64,000 nt of DNA from assembly GCF_026262505.1 (NCBI RefSeq), contig NC_067203.1, forward strand, positions 17,558,392 through 17,622,391, read 5' to 3'. The translations under genes were made by a program, and so were the position numbers. The stretch's first letter is position 1. The number at the start of each line of letters is the position of its first letter. This document shows, one piece after another, positions 9,119 to 19,930 of the stretch. The stretch comes from Trichomonas vaginalis G3. Lineage: Eukaryota; Parabasalia; Trichomonadida; Trichomonadidae. The notes under the pieces are model-generated. The model made no database searches. It saw nothing but the letters and a program-made list of their open reading frames with translations, and had not been told where the DNA came from.

Positions 9119-9221
9119 CTACATAATCATCGAAATAAACATCTACTTGTTTAACATTTTCAAGAATTGGTGAAAGAACATCCATTAATTGATTGACGGT
9201 TACGAATCTTGATCCACTCAT
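9114..9221 (-). pseudogene. 5' fragment of a host gene cut by the Maverick
   Basis: An ATG at 9221 opens 36 codons (MSGSRFVTVNQLMDVLSPIL...) ending ...YFDDYVES, then runs into poly-lysine from the poly(T) border and out into the terminal repeat. The 36 codons look like ordinary protein and the downstream continuation is element sequence, so the gene appears interrupted at its start. The family is not recognised. Confidence 0.5.
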
Positions 9222-9501
9222 TTTCTTACGAATTAAAAAAATAAATTATTCAAAAAATGTAAGACATGAATTTTTAAAGTTTATTTTTTTATTTTTTTTA
9301 TTTTTTTTTTATTTCATTATGTATGGGTTTAGTGAAAATTTCTTACGATTCTGAAAATTTTTAAATCTTGATTTATTCAAAAACGTAAGAATAAAAACCG
9401 TAAAAATCATACATTTTTTACTTCATATGTAAAAAAAAATGATACAAAATCGCTCAAAAATGTATGAATTCTTACGTTTACAAAAAAAGTCACAAAACCC
9501 T
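9222..9501. promoter_or_regulatory. upstream region with repeated TTCTTACG motif
   Basis: TTCTTACG or its complement CGTAAGA occurs four times here (just before the ATG at 9221, near 9345, near 9385 and near 9470), mixed with long A/T runs and CATACATTTTT-like pieces. It may be the control region shared by the two minus-strand genes on either side. Role inferred from repetition only. Confidence 0.3.
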
Positions 9502-9684
9502 TCAACATATACTACTAACATCTGGATTTGGAGAATTTCCGTAAAAGCGTTTCCAAATATCATCTGAAGCTTGATCAGAGTGTAAATTCTTTATATTTGA
9601 AAAGGGATTTGGTTCTATTGTATGTAAATTCTTTACAAAGTGGGGAACAAAAGTACCCATGTCACGAGAATGTAAATTAGTCAC
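9502..9684 (-). CDS. short host hypothetical with repeated NLH motif
   Basis: 60 codons from the ATG at 9684. NLHS or NLHT occurs three times at 15-16 residue spacing (TNLHS, KNLHT, KNLHS), indicating a short internal protein repeat. GTCACTTTTTTAATGG lies close to the start on the opposite strand. It could be a genuine small gene or the remnant of a longer repeat protein. No family recognised. Confidence 0.35.
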   Translation of the reverse strand: MTNLHSRDMGTFVPHFVKNLHTIEPNPFSNIKNLHSDQASDDIWKRFYGNSPNPDVSSIC

Positions 9685-9723
9685 TTTTTTAATGGATTAA
9701 ACTTGTTTCGATCCAACATACAA

Positions 9724-9988
9724 TATCATAGTTATACTGAAGCAACAACATGTCCTCACATAAACAAATAATTCCTTCACTCATAATTACTGATTTTAAA
9801 TCTTATTTTAAGTTCAAATTTCAAAACGTACTATTTACTTACAGTATCATAGTTATACTGAAGCAACAACATGTCCTCACATAAACAAATAATTCCTTCA
9901 CTCATAATTACTGATTTTAAATCTTATTTTAAGTTCAAATTTCAAAACGTACTATTTACTTACAGTATCATAGTTATACTGAAGCAAT
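9724..9988. repeat. 121-bp tandem duplication
   Basis: Two full copies and a short third copy of a unit starting tatcatagttatactgaagc, with starts at 9724, 9845 and 9966 (period 121). The units are virtually identical, so the duplication is recent. Each contains a short minus-strand frame beginning MSEGIICLCEDMLLLQYNYD, probably a fragment of a multicopy sequence. Confidence 0.9.
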
Positions 9989-9989
9989 G

Positions 9990-10400
9990 AAGTATTGCGC
10001 GAAATGTTGATAAGTTTCAAAAACAATTTGAGTTTAATAATATGTGATAACATCGACTGCAAACAATCGATATCAATATTTAAAATTTTCGAGGTTTTTT
10101 TGACTGATAGCAATTGCTTTGGACACCTAGAATGAAGTTCTCCTTGGTAAGTTTCTCCAAATTTTTTCCATTTTAGAAAAGGCCTATGCAATTTTCTAGA
10201 AAACGATAACTTTTTTTTTCCAATTCTCGATTTTTTTTTTGGAAAAATGAGGTTAATTTTTTTTGAAAATTTATAATTTAGAGAGAAATAAACCATTTTC
10301 ATTGTCTTACAAATCGATAAAACCTTTTTATTTTTGTTATTATATAATATTTCTACTAAAATATTTACCATCCTACCCTTGGCTTTTAAAGTCCCAATAT
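9990..10400 (+). repeat. dispersed repeat, copy A
   Basis: Diverged but collinear with 30200-30625 in the same orientation. Shared blocks include gacacct(a/g)aatga, ttctccttgg, tttctccaaattttttc and ggaaaaatgaggttaa. No protein is supported; the long minus-strand frame across it is low-complexity. It looks like an old non-coding interspersed family. Confidence 0.7.
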
Positions 10401-11190
10401 TTTGCCCAAAATAAGTTATCTTGGAAAAAATTACCCACTCCTTAAAAAAAAAAAACAAGCATGTCATGAAGCTTTTTGTCAGAATGAATTAAATAAAGTG
10501 TAATAATCTGTAGGGTGAATGTATAAACTCACAATTATACAAATAAATTTAATTGTGAGTGATTAATATTATATTTTAAAGATTATTATGTAAAATATAA
10601 GATAGACTTTTAGCTAAATCGAAGTAATTTAGAGAACAATTTGAGATTTTAGAGATTTTTCAAATGAAATATTTAAAGCAAAGAATTTATTAAGAATTTG
10701 TTGTGAAATGAATACACTTCGGTAAGGCATTAGATTGGCGTGATAATTGACAAAATTGGAGCTGAAGTTTGGTTCACAAATGAAGAATAGGTCTAAGCTA
10801 TAACAAAAAATTGTAATATATTTGAAAATCTAATAGTTTTATTTAGTAATTTGATATCGATGCGATCATAGATATTGATTTGAGTATTAAATTCGAAATT
10901 TTGTAATTTATAATGATATTTAGGAGCTGTAAAGCTAAAGACTAATTAAGTATATGATGACAAAGAACTTGCTAGAGATTAAAATCTAAAATTTTAGAAT
11001 TTTTAAAATTAAATTGAAACTACATGAACATATTAAGAATCTTTTAAAATAGACTGGCACTCCAATAAGTCATTAGTTCAATGTGATGCATTAGAAGTTT
11101 GATTGAAAAGTCTGGTTAAGAAATGATGAAAATGTGAAATGAAAATAAAGCATTTCTCTCAATTTTTCAGACACTTTTGTCTATCGTTTT
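10401..11190. other. gene-free A+T-rich DNA
   Basis: No supported gene. Only short, low-complexity frames and A/T tracts are seen. Confidence 0.6.
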
Positions 11191-11193
11191 CGA

Positions 11194-11760
11194 AGTGGCG
11201 CTTCGCGCCGCTAATAAAATTTTGAGAACAACTTTAGTTGTTTGTTCGGCAAAATTATTTTAACGAATTACGATTCATAATATGTTGTAATATAATAATC
11301 TCTAATTTATTTTTGACTTTTGATAATAAATTATTAATAAATATTTTAAAAAGTCATTTTCTTCGCTATTTGATTGGCGCTTTGCGCCAATCAAATAGCT
11401 CAGATTAAGAATATGATATTATTTCAAATATGATGAAAATTTTTGAGTGAAAACTATCAAAAATAAGTCTTAAAAAATACATTTTTAGAAATGGTTTTTG
11501 ATTCTTAATCATTTTATGTTTCAGCAACAGACAATCACTATATATATATATCATCTAGCGGCGCTACGTGCCGATAGATGAAGGACAAGGCTGTCATGCA
11601 CCAGTGTGTTATAACAGATCGATTTTATTTGAAATTTCATAAATTAATAATTATAATAAATTTGATATTCAGAGACGGCGCTACGCGCCTTTTAGCATTC
11701 TGGGCACTTACGTGCCCAGAATGCAAGATTGAGAAATTTGAAACTTCGTTTCAAATTTCT
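11194..11760. repeat. cluster of seven short perfect or near-perfect hairpins
   Basis: Stems with 2-4 nt loops: 11194-11212 (8 bp, one mismatch, loop TTC), 11227-11242 (7 bp, TT), 11365-11399 (16 bp perfect, TTT), 11552-11580 (imperfect, TAC), 11677-11689 (5 bp, TAC), 11695-11724 (13 bp perfect, TTAC), 11732-11760 (13 bp perfect, TTC). Several stems are G+C-rich (GGCGC/GCGCC, GGGCAC/GTGCCC) in otherwise A+T-rich DNA. No supported protein is encoded. Confidence 0.85.
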
Positions 11761-11838
11761 GCCTTGCTGTTATGCAAAAAGAAAGTCAGTACAAAAAAAT
11801 TTTTGAAATTGAGAATAAAAATAATATTGTGATTTTTT

Positions 11839-12075
11839 GTGATATATGGATTTTTTAGAAGATTTTAGATATTGAAGTCTCAATTTATAAAAAATTTTAA
11901 ATTGAGAGGAATTTTAATGATATTATTTTATTGGATATTTGGATTTTTTAGATGATTTTAGAGATGTAAGTCTCAATTTATAAAAATTTTTAAATTGAGA
12001 GGAATTTTAATGATATTATTTTATTGGATATTTGGATTTTTTAGATGATTTTAGAGATGTAAGTCTCAATGTAAA
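11839..12075. repeat. 93-bp tandem repeat, about 2.5 copies
   Basis: Unit ggatatttggattttttaga... recurs at 11841, 11934 and 12027 (period 93). It includes an inner inverted pair, ctcaatttataaaa with ttttaaattgag. No coding potential. Confidence 0.85.
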
Positions 12076-12756
12076 AAAATTTACAAAAAATGATCGTAAA
12101 ATAATCGTTTTTGTTCAAATCCTTTTCATTTCTGGAAATTGAAGTTAAATAACATAGAGATGGTCTGTGCATATGTTAAATAAAATCATTAAAAGGTGTT
12201 TTGATGACTTTTTCTAACCGCAAATTGTCACTTTTTGATGTTTTAAAATTATTATATATCCTATATGCATATAAGATACAAATTAATATTAAAACTCCAA
12301 AATCGATTTTTGAGAGAATCAAATTTATCACATCTCATCGTTGTTCCGAATTAATATTTTATTTGTAATGTATATTTGATCACAATTATATTTATCATAT
12401 TAAAATTCAAAAAAAATTTTGAGTTTCAGATCTCCCTAATTTCCCATATAAATATATGTTTATTTTATTAAAAATAGAATGTCCAATTATTGATAAAAAT
12501 CGATCCGCTTTTCTACCGGTCAAGCTGTATATATATAGAACCCATCCATGTAAACCTCGATGTCACTTTTGCGGTTTACATGATGGAAAAATGCAGCAAA
12601 ATGTAATATATGATTCATAGTTTTATTTTATTGTATAAATACTATATTATTTTGGAACCTCGCATGGCTATTATGAATCTCACCATAGATGAATATAATT
12701 TTATCGGCGTGAATCACTGATATTATGAGAAAAAGTGACTGAAAACGTTAAAAAAA
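12076..12756. other. gene-free A+T-rich DNA upstream of the RIIa-like gene
   Basis: No gene seen. A TCACTGATATT initiator-like sequence lies about 40 bp before the ATG at 12757. Confidence 0.5.
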
Positions 12757-12942
12757 ATGGAGAACGAAGAACAAAACTTCCCAGATAGAAAGCAGGATCT
12801 TGATCACAGAGCACTTGATAAATACATGCAAGAGCATGAAATCAGAAAAATATTTACAGAAATGCTAGCTTATTTGGTCGAAAAAAGATCAGAAGATACC
12901 CTTCAAGGATGCCTTGATTTCCTTCAAGGATACAAGAAATAA
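12757..12942 (+). CDS. small RIIa/Dpy-30-like dimerisation-docking protein
   Basis: 61 residues. After a short acidic leader, residues 20-58 (DKYMQEHEIRKIFTEMLAYL...CLDFLQGY) follow the pattern of RIIa/Dpy-30-type helical hairpins: a tyrosine helix, a hydrophobic 'IFTEMLAYLVEKR' helix, a short turn, then an amphipathic helix. Such domains dimerise and bind amphipathic helices of anchoring proteins in axonemes or chromatin complexes. The single-domain form suggests a free docking subunit. Assignment is from pattern only. Confidence 0.5.
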   Translation: MENEEQNFPDRKQDLDHRALDKYMQEHEIRKIFTEMLAYLVEKRSEDTLQGCLDFLQGYKK

Positions 12943-13135
12943 GTACTTATAAAACTGTTTATTTTTAAAAATAAAATTTTTATAAACTACAAATATTAAA
13001 ATAACAAACTTCAATTTTATCAAAATCAGCCGCAACTGATCATGATTGCTGTATTCATTGAGTTTGAATTAACAACATTTAGTTAATTACTTCGATTAAA
13101 AAAAAAATTGAAATAATATCAAAAACAAGAAGAAT

Positions 13136-14197
13136 TTACTCGAATTTTTTAGCTCTAACACGGAAAATGAATGAATCTATAAATCCGCCAAGTGTGAAGC
13201 CACCTCCTAAGATGGCGCAAAGCTGAGTTAAGAAAGAAGACAAAGATTGCTTCTCAACGATGAATCTGGCAGCGACTGGTGCTGTATCGAAATCAAATGT
13301 AATTCCTGGATGCTTCTTTGTAATCATTTTCGTAATTTCCTTCGATGATGAAGAAGCTGAGTATTGATGAGCCGGAATCTGATTTTCTACATCGTTTGTA
13401 ATTGTTGGAACTAAGTCAATCTTATAGTTGTACATGAATTGGCTCTTCTTAAGCTGGTTATTCGTATAATTATCTAATGGATTCTTTAAACCTTCGAAAT
13501 CGCGGCCAAAGCGGAGAGTATGAATTGTATGTGTTAAGTTAACGTTATCTCCGAAATGTGAAAGATCGAACTTGTAGTTAACAGGAGTTGGAACAATTCC
13601 ACCGGCCATAATTGTTAATTTGCCTTTAGTAAAGTGGGTGTTCAACTTGGCAACGATTCTGCATGTCTCTTTATCTTCAATTGCCTTCTTATCGCGATTG
13701 CATTGTTCAACATTTTGAAGATTTGGAATAAACTCTTCCATTTGACGGAAAGAGTTTGCAATATCTGTGCATGTCAAGCAGCATTTGGAAACATTGGCAC
13801 CTAAACAGTTGCCACAAGTTTGGAAAACAGATTTTGGATCTGAATCCGAAATCAATTGCTCTAATGGCTTGAAATGAACATCAAGTCTTTGGCGTGAGAT
13901 ATCTTGGCGTGCATTTGGTTGTGGATTTCCAGAAGCATCGATTACATTTAATTGAAGCATATGGCAAGGATAAGCAACAGTAATATCCATGAAGATTTCA
14001 ATCTCATTAGATTCTTTGATATATTGGCTCTGAACAACAGCATGTTGCTTGATTTCAACGCGATGAAAACTTGATCCTTCCTTAATTGCAACAATAATCA
14101 TAAAAAGAAATGTAATAATTGTAACAACTCCTCCAGACACTGTTCTAATGTTGAAGGAATCATCTTGTACTTTAGGATAAATATCAAATTTACGCAT
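13136..14197 (-). CDS. ERV46: ERGIC3/Erv46-type COPII cargo receptor
   Basis: 353 residues, the usual family length. N-terminal cytosolic MRKFDIYPKVQDD leads into a membrane segment (about 22-38), a large lumenal domain, and a C-terminal membrane segment (about 320-345, AILGGGFTLGGFIDSFIF). The lumenal CGNCLGANVSKCCLTC cluster (about residues 127-142) is the cysteine-rich loop of Erv46. The family cycles between ER and Golgi, retrieving and sorting cargo together with Erv41. TCACGTT lies just upstream of the ATG as a possible initiator. Very likely functional. Confidence 0.92.
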   Translation of the reverse strand: MRKFDIYPKVQDDSFNIRTVSGGVVTIITFLFMIIVAIKEGSSFHRVEIKQHAVVQSQYIKESNEIEIFMDITVAYPCHMLQLNVIDASGNPQPNARQDISRQRLDVHFKPLEQLISDSDPKSVFQTCGNCLGANVSKCCLTCTDIANSFRQMEEFIPNLQNVEQCNRDKKAIEDKETCRIVAKLNTHFTKGKLTIMAGGIVPTPVNYKFDLSHFGDNVNLTHTIHTLRFGRDFEGLKNPLDNYTNNQLKKSQFMYNYKIDLVPTITNDVENQIPAHQYSASSSSKEITKMITKKHPGITFDFDTAPVAARFIVEKQSLSSFLTQLCAILGGGFTLGGFIDSFIFRVRAKKFE

Positions 14198-14629
14198 CTA
14201 ATTTTTAACGTGACCAAATATTTTCGTCACTTTTATTCAAATTCATCTCAAATATTTCCCTGTTTTGAGACGAAAATATGACTTAATGCATAAAATAATT
14301 ATGAATTTTAGCATATCAGTGACAAATATTTACGTTTTTATGTCAATTACTCGAATTGGCAAAGGCAGATATCAAAATTGTCTTCCGGAGGGTTTAGTAT
14401 TGAGAATGAAACATTTAGCAAAGTTGAATCCATTGATCATTTACTATTTATATGTTTTTTTGAATATTTCAAATAATATGAGTTGAACTTATATCAATTT
14501 ACACAGTGTACTTTTGTTACCTACTCGAGTAAAATTATGGCATTTTGGTTTAATACTAATTTTTTAGTTTAAATTTGTAAATTAGATACTTCTTCAGGTT
14601 CTTCAATGTTGCCATAAAGAAATTCTTAA
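14198..14629. other. intergenic, no gene seen
   Basis: Contains only a 73-codon frame without family resemblance. It lies behind the start of ERV46 and the 3' end of the ankyrin gene. Confidence 0.5.
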
Positions 14630-15856
14630 TTAATTTTTGGCTCCTTTTGAAATAAGGAGTTCTTCCATTTCTTTGTATTCATTACTTTTTGCCTTCTGAA
14701 GAGGTGTTTCACCGACATCATTTTTGGCATTTAGATCAGCACCGTGTGAAATAAGAAGTTCTGCAATTTCTCTATTATTAAAACTGACTGCTTTATGAAG
14801 AGGTGTTTCTTCATCATAATATTTAGCATTGATATCTGCACCATTCAAAATGAGAAGTTCTGCGATTTCTTTTTTATTAAACCATGTTGCGCTATGAAGA
14901 ACAGTTCTTCCATTTTGATCTTTAGCATTGACATCTGCACCATGTGAAATCAAATATTGGCAAAGTTTAACATTGTTGAACAATGGTGAATAAGCCAATC
15001 CATTGTCGATGTTATGGGTTTGATCGAGATAAACCAATAAAGCATGGGGATTATAGTACTCTCCACAACAAAACAAGTCAATTTCCATCTTGTATTCATA
15101 CATTAAGAATGTAACGAAATCGATGTTATGAGACATAATAGCATTTTTCATGCATAATATATCTGGAGTTTGGAATTTCAAACATTCACTCATGATTTCC
15201 TTTTTTCCACTTAGAAATGAAAGTTGAAGACATTTCTGAGTGATTAATGATTGGAATTTTGATATCAAAAGTTTGAAGCAATTAACTGATCCATGATAAC
15301 AACAAAGTTCTAGTAATGAGTATCCATCACGAAAATACGCGTATAAATCACTTATCAGTCTTTGGGATTCATCAAAATCGTCTCTTTCTGTGGAGAATAT
15401 AAATGATTCTAAATTATCTTCCATAATGGCTCTGTACATTGTATTTTCTTCATGAATATTTGATGTATAATTTTTTTCATCAAAATATGAGAATTCATCT
15501 TTATTATTTTCGTCTAAGACTATTCCCTATTCTTTGAAAAATAGATAGTCAAATATGATTTGAATGCCAATGATGCTTGCTGGATGATAATCATCATATA
15601 TTTGTTTGGCTAATTTCAAGTATGACTTCATGGAGCGGTTGTTATATGTTGAAATTATTGATATACTTTTTATGATGGATTGTGGAAGGCATTTCTTTGA
15701 TTGGAGTAACTTTGTTTTGATACCTTTGTAAATTGAATTTAATTCTTCATCACTGTTAGCTTTTAACTGATATAATGCATCAGATATTTCGATATCATCC
15801 TTAAGGATATCCATCAATTCATTGAACTGAATTGGAACAGCACTGTGGTTGGACAT
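14630..15856 (-). pseudogene. ankyrin-repeat (DUF3447-type) protein with one in-frame stop
   Basis: One continuous frame of 408 sense codons from the ATG at 15856 to 14630, interrupted only by a TAG at 15527-15529 (codon 110). The N-terminus (PIQFNELMDILKDDIEISD) is typical of the large trichomonad ankyrin family. The C-terminal half has three canonical repeats (GADVNAKDQNGRTVLHSA, GADINAKYYDEETPLHKA, GADLNAKNDVGETPLQKA). With no frameshift and no other stop, this is a very young pseudogene, a readthrough case or a sequence error. The family binds proteins and is hugely expanded in T. vaginalis. Confidence 0.85.
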
Positions 15857-17075
15857 TAAAAAATGTCAAATTTTCTTTCAATTTTTTTTCCAGATACATA
15901 TATCAACTTATTTTTCACATACACAAAGAGTCCAATCAATTTCTTTAGTTTCACAAAATTATCCATCAAAATTTTTTCAGTTCACAGAATTCTCCATCAA
16001 ATGTAGATTGATCAAAATTGAGTTACCAGGTTACCAATATTGAAAATTTCAAAAGTAAGTAAGAAGAGGTCATGACATTTTCTATTCAGACCTCTGCTAA
16101 TGAAAGATACAAAGTCAATCTTCGTGTCAAAATTCTCTCATGAAAAACATTGGCAGTTTCGTGACTCCTCTGTTTTTTCTTCCAGATGCAACTTTCTACA
16201 ATTGCATCAACTGATTCAAGAATTATTAGTGGAATGAATTGTAGAAAGTTGCATCTGGAAGAAAAAGCAGAAGAGTCACCACTTGGTTTACATTGTCAAA
16301 AAAAATTGACGGTTTACAAAAATTTACAAAGCGTCCTTTTGCTTCTTATTCCGGATTTTTGTTTGAAAAATCAATTGGTGTTGTTGATTCTACTATAGCA
16401 ACAAAAATTGTTGATCGGATTTCGAAGCTAATACCCATCATTCGAAATAATTTCGCGTGTTCAATAAAACAAGAATTGCGAGAAATAAATCGATTGTAGT
16501 GCATGCATATGAAATAAAAGAATAGAACAAATTTCAAATACGACCAAATTATAAAATTCTTCATCTTGTTTTGAATAAAAATGCACCAAACGAAAAATTT
16601 TTAAGGTATCAATCGGCTATGTATTAAAAATAATATCGGTTTTAATTTCCACAAACGCACCGATTACGATATATTTTGAATTGATAATCTTTTGAATACT
16701 TCAATCAAAAGATATTTACATCAAATGCTGAAATCAAAGAATTAGCATAATAAGACTAATATATAATAAGGATGTTTTTACTTTTCCCAAGTAAATTCAA
16801 ATTTCAAATTTTTGAATGGATCGAGTTTAGAAATGAATTCTTCTTTTCAAAAATTAAATTTCAGAATTACAGTCATTGCATGTCCCCAATTTGAACATTA
16901 AACATGAACAACAGATTCGAAATGCAGGTGTTATTTAAATCAAAGTTTTGGTGCATTTCAACAATTTCAATATTTTTCCTTGGGCAGAAATGCATTCAGG
17001 TATTAGAAAAAATAAAATATGATTTGTAATTATTACATGGGCAAATACATGTTTAATATTCATGATATAATAAAA
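15857..17075. other. intergenic with a 43-bp hairpin
   Basis: No gene is supported. The main structure is the inverted repeat 16161-16279; the short frames over it are by-products. Confidence 0.5.
16161..16279. repeat. 43-bp inverted repeat with 33-nt loop
   Basis: Arms 16161-16203 and 16237-16279 are reverse complements with two mismatches (gtgactcctctg... against ...cagaagagtcac). The loop is gcatcaactg...ggaatg. It could be a tiny foldback element or a hairpin RNA precursor. Confidence 0.9.
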
Positions 17076-17690
17076 TTAAAACCACTGCATTCTTGCAACA
17101 TCAACATCTCTGCAAGATTGGAAGTGGGTAAGCTGTCTTGGCATAGCCGCATTTAACGGAGATCTAACCTCGGAATGGAAGTAAGAAGATGGCATAACTT
17201 GATGAGATCTTGAGTGAATAAGCATTCTTTGATCTGGCTGAGCACTTTCTGACTCAAGTTCAGCTTTGATTTCCTTAGATTCGCAGGAATTCTCTGCCCA
17301 AGAAATGCATTCATCAATTCGGCCGTCTTTTATAAAATTACAGTATTTTTTCACCATTGCTCCGTTCCAATGATGATACAATGAGGAATCGCTTCTCTGA
17401 GATCCTGTAAATTTGCGATAAAACTGCCAAAAAGACCAAGGAATTTTGAGGCTAACGTTTTTTCCGAGATAAAGACGCATAGCCTTCAATATTGCAATAT
17501 CTTCTAAGACTGTAAAATTCATTGGCCTTCTCTTGGAGTTGTTCGAACACAATTGATAACTCATATAGGAAGATGGAACCTGTTGAGGATAAATCGATTC
17601 AGGCTGGTATTCTGGCATTGCATACTGTGGTTCTGCTACAATCTGAGGGGCTAGACTTGAAATGGGTGGTAGGAGGATTTTCTCTTGCAT
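17076..17690 (-). CDS. SANT/Myb- or SPK-like DNA-binding candidate
   Basis: 204 residues. After a proline/tyrosine-rich N-terminus, residues about 57-130 form a compact aromatic-rich domain. It has the signature of a small helical DNA-binding domain of the SANT/Rap1-Myb or SPK kind: LEDIAILKAM, then IPWSFWQFYRKFTGSQRSDS, then SLYHHWNGAMVKKY. The C-terminal tail is Ser/Glu/His-rich. Trichomonads carry many Myb-like regulators. A transcription-factor role is inference; target unknown. Confidence 0.5.
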   Translation of the reverse strand: MQEKILLPPISSLAPQIVAEPQYAMPEYQPESIYPQQVPSSYMSYQLCSNNSKRRPMNFTVLEDIAILKAMRLYLGKNVSLKIPWSFWQFYRKFTGSQRSDSSLYHHWNGAMVKKYCNFIKDGRIDECISWAENSCESKEIKAELESESAQPDQRMLIHSRSHQVMPSSYFHSEVRSPLNAAMPRQLTHFQSCRDVDVARMQWF

Positions 17691-18797
17691 GGTATCTGAA
17701 AAAACAATGAGAATCTATGTGATTTAAAAAAATCAATATGCCGCAGAAAAAAATTTTGCAAAGAGAAAATGTTTGGTTTAATATATAAAGCACATTAGAT
17801 ATCTCAACAAATTTAAGATTGAATTGCATTCAGAAAAGTTAAATTAAAACTGACGATTTTGAAATAGAATGTTAAACGAGATAAAGAAGAGAATATCTTA
17901 TTTTTATGTTGGCCAACAAATGTAACTCAAAAGTACGTTCATGTTTAAGACCAGTCAATTTTTTGTGTAACCTATTTAGAAAAAAAATTCAACATCAATA
18001 GAATGTAACAATGTAATAGCTGGTGTGAAATAGGAATCAAGGATTTATCAATGCTCTGAAAATGAGTAAATGTGCATTCTCAAAATTTAGATCGATCACA
18101 ATTTTTTGAAAGTAAAATTTATTTTTTGAATACTTAAGTTAATCTTGTCTCATGAATGTAAAACTTATATGTTCATTCAATGAAATAAGCATGCAATTTT
18201 GCAGGGGATATTCATACTTTTGAATATTGGAAATTTTAAGAAGTAGCGGCGCACAATTTAATAATTTTAGTCTAACCTATGTTACTATACTCAAATTTAC
18301 TTTACATGCAAAATCATAAACGTTACCAGTTTGATACATAAATTTTAATTTTCCTAGATTTCAAAATCATAAATAATATCAATAGCATTTGCTCATAACC
18401 AAAATCTAATTTTTCAGAGATTTGAGAATTTAATTTTTATTAGTAAACAAATCTTTAATTCAAATTTTATTAATTTCATTAACTTTCTCATTTCAAATCA
18501 AATTCTTTCTGATTAATGAAAAGTCATTATTAATTTTGTAAATATTTCTTTCAATTGTTTCTATAATATATTCAATCAGCGTACAGTATATTATTTTTTA
18601 TACTTTTAAAATTAATCCTCTCTATTGTTTAATGCTATATTTATCTTGCAGCTTTTTATCCGTGCAATCTTTTATTTTTTCCTTTAATCATCCTGATTAC
18701 ATATATCTCCATTGTATTATCTATATAATTTTCCATTTTATGTATTTCAATTCCTCCATTCAATTCAATAAATTAATTTCAATTTTGCCAATTGTAT
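17691..18797. other. gene-free A+T-rich DNA
   Basis: No gene or ordered repeat seen up to the hAT-like insertion. Confidence 0.5.
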
Positions 18798-18805
18798 CCT
18801 TTCTC

Positions 18806-19922
18806 TAGGGTTGTTAGATTCCCGACGATAGGTGTCTTGGAAGATTTGCCTGGTGTCATCATAGTGTCTTTAAATCAAAAATTTTATTTTGGAGTTAGTT
18901 TTATTGATTTTTCAATAAAAAACATTTCTAAAACAAGAAAATAAAACGATAAAATATTTATATTTTATATAAGGATCTTATATATTTAAAATAAATATCA
19001 TTTTATTTTTTTCATTGGTGTCTGTCAAACCATAATACACTATTCAAAAATTCAATGTGTCTTGCGGTTTCAAAAGACACCTTCAAATTGAACGATAGCA
19101 CAGACACTATTGAATTTTACCCATTGTATTTAGTTTTTACCCTTTTTATTTTTAAGAATTAATGACTGAAACAGCTGTTTTGCTATGACCTCAATCACTT
19201 TTATTTATTATTTTAAATATTATTTAATTTTATTATTTGAATAGGCCAACTTATATTTGAGAAGCTCAATTTGAGACCACTTAATACATTGAAATATCAT
19301 AAATATTGAAATATTAAAAAGTGTATTTCAAAATATTGAAATTATAAAAATTTATAATACTGAAATTGAGACAAATTAATAAATTCAATGTGTTTTTTTT
19401 TTGAAATAACTCTCAAATATTATTTTTTTGTTTATTTAATGATGAATAAATATGATAGCTTTAGTCAATCATAAAAACTAATTTAAGTTTAAAATAAAGA
19501 AAGGATAATTTGATCGTTTTTTAAAATACAATTATTTTTGATGATTTGCAAGAATCTTTGAAAAGAATATAATATAGGTTCTATTTTTGTAAAATTTATC
19601 CAAATCATGTATTACATAAATTACGATTAAAACGATGAAAGAACCAAAAAGTGTGTTTTGTGTTTTGTTGTTGCGTGTTGGATGCGGAATCCTGTTATTT
19701 CCGAAATCGACAAAAAATTTGGAAATTTAATTTCCGAAATCGAAATTATATTAATGTTTTTAATATTCTTATATCAAAAGGATTAAAGTTCATTAAGAGA
19801 AAAACAATTCTTCTTCTTCAATCTATTGGCGCATTTATTTCTACACGCCAATAAGGAAGGGAAAATTATAAGACACCATGGTGTCTTCAAAACGCTAATT
19901 TTTGATATTTTTAACAACCCTA
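18806..19922. mobile_element. non-autonomous hAT-like DNA transposon (1117 bp)
   Basis: Perfect 11-bp terminal inverted repeats TAGGGTTGTTA (18806-18816) and TAACAACCCTA (19912-19922) are flanked by an 8-bp direct repeat CCTTTCTC (18798-18805 and 19923-19930). TAGGG-type termini with an 8-bp target duplication are the hallmark of the hAT superfamily. Inside, GGTGTCTT/AAGACACC motifs are scattered near both ends and in the middle, as expected for subterminal transposase sites. No transposase is encoded, so it depends on one in trans. Confidence 0.88.
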
Positions 19923-19930
19923 CCTTTCTC

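Noticed and set aside
8961..9173. 70-codon plus-strand frame at the E1 right end
   Set aside because: Built from 25-nt repeats, the terminal repeat and poly(T); composition artefact.
9952..10467. 171-codon minus-strand frame
   Set aside because: Low-complexity K/F-rich sequence across a dispersed non-coding repeat; no domain, and the related copy at 30200-30625 does not keep the frame.
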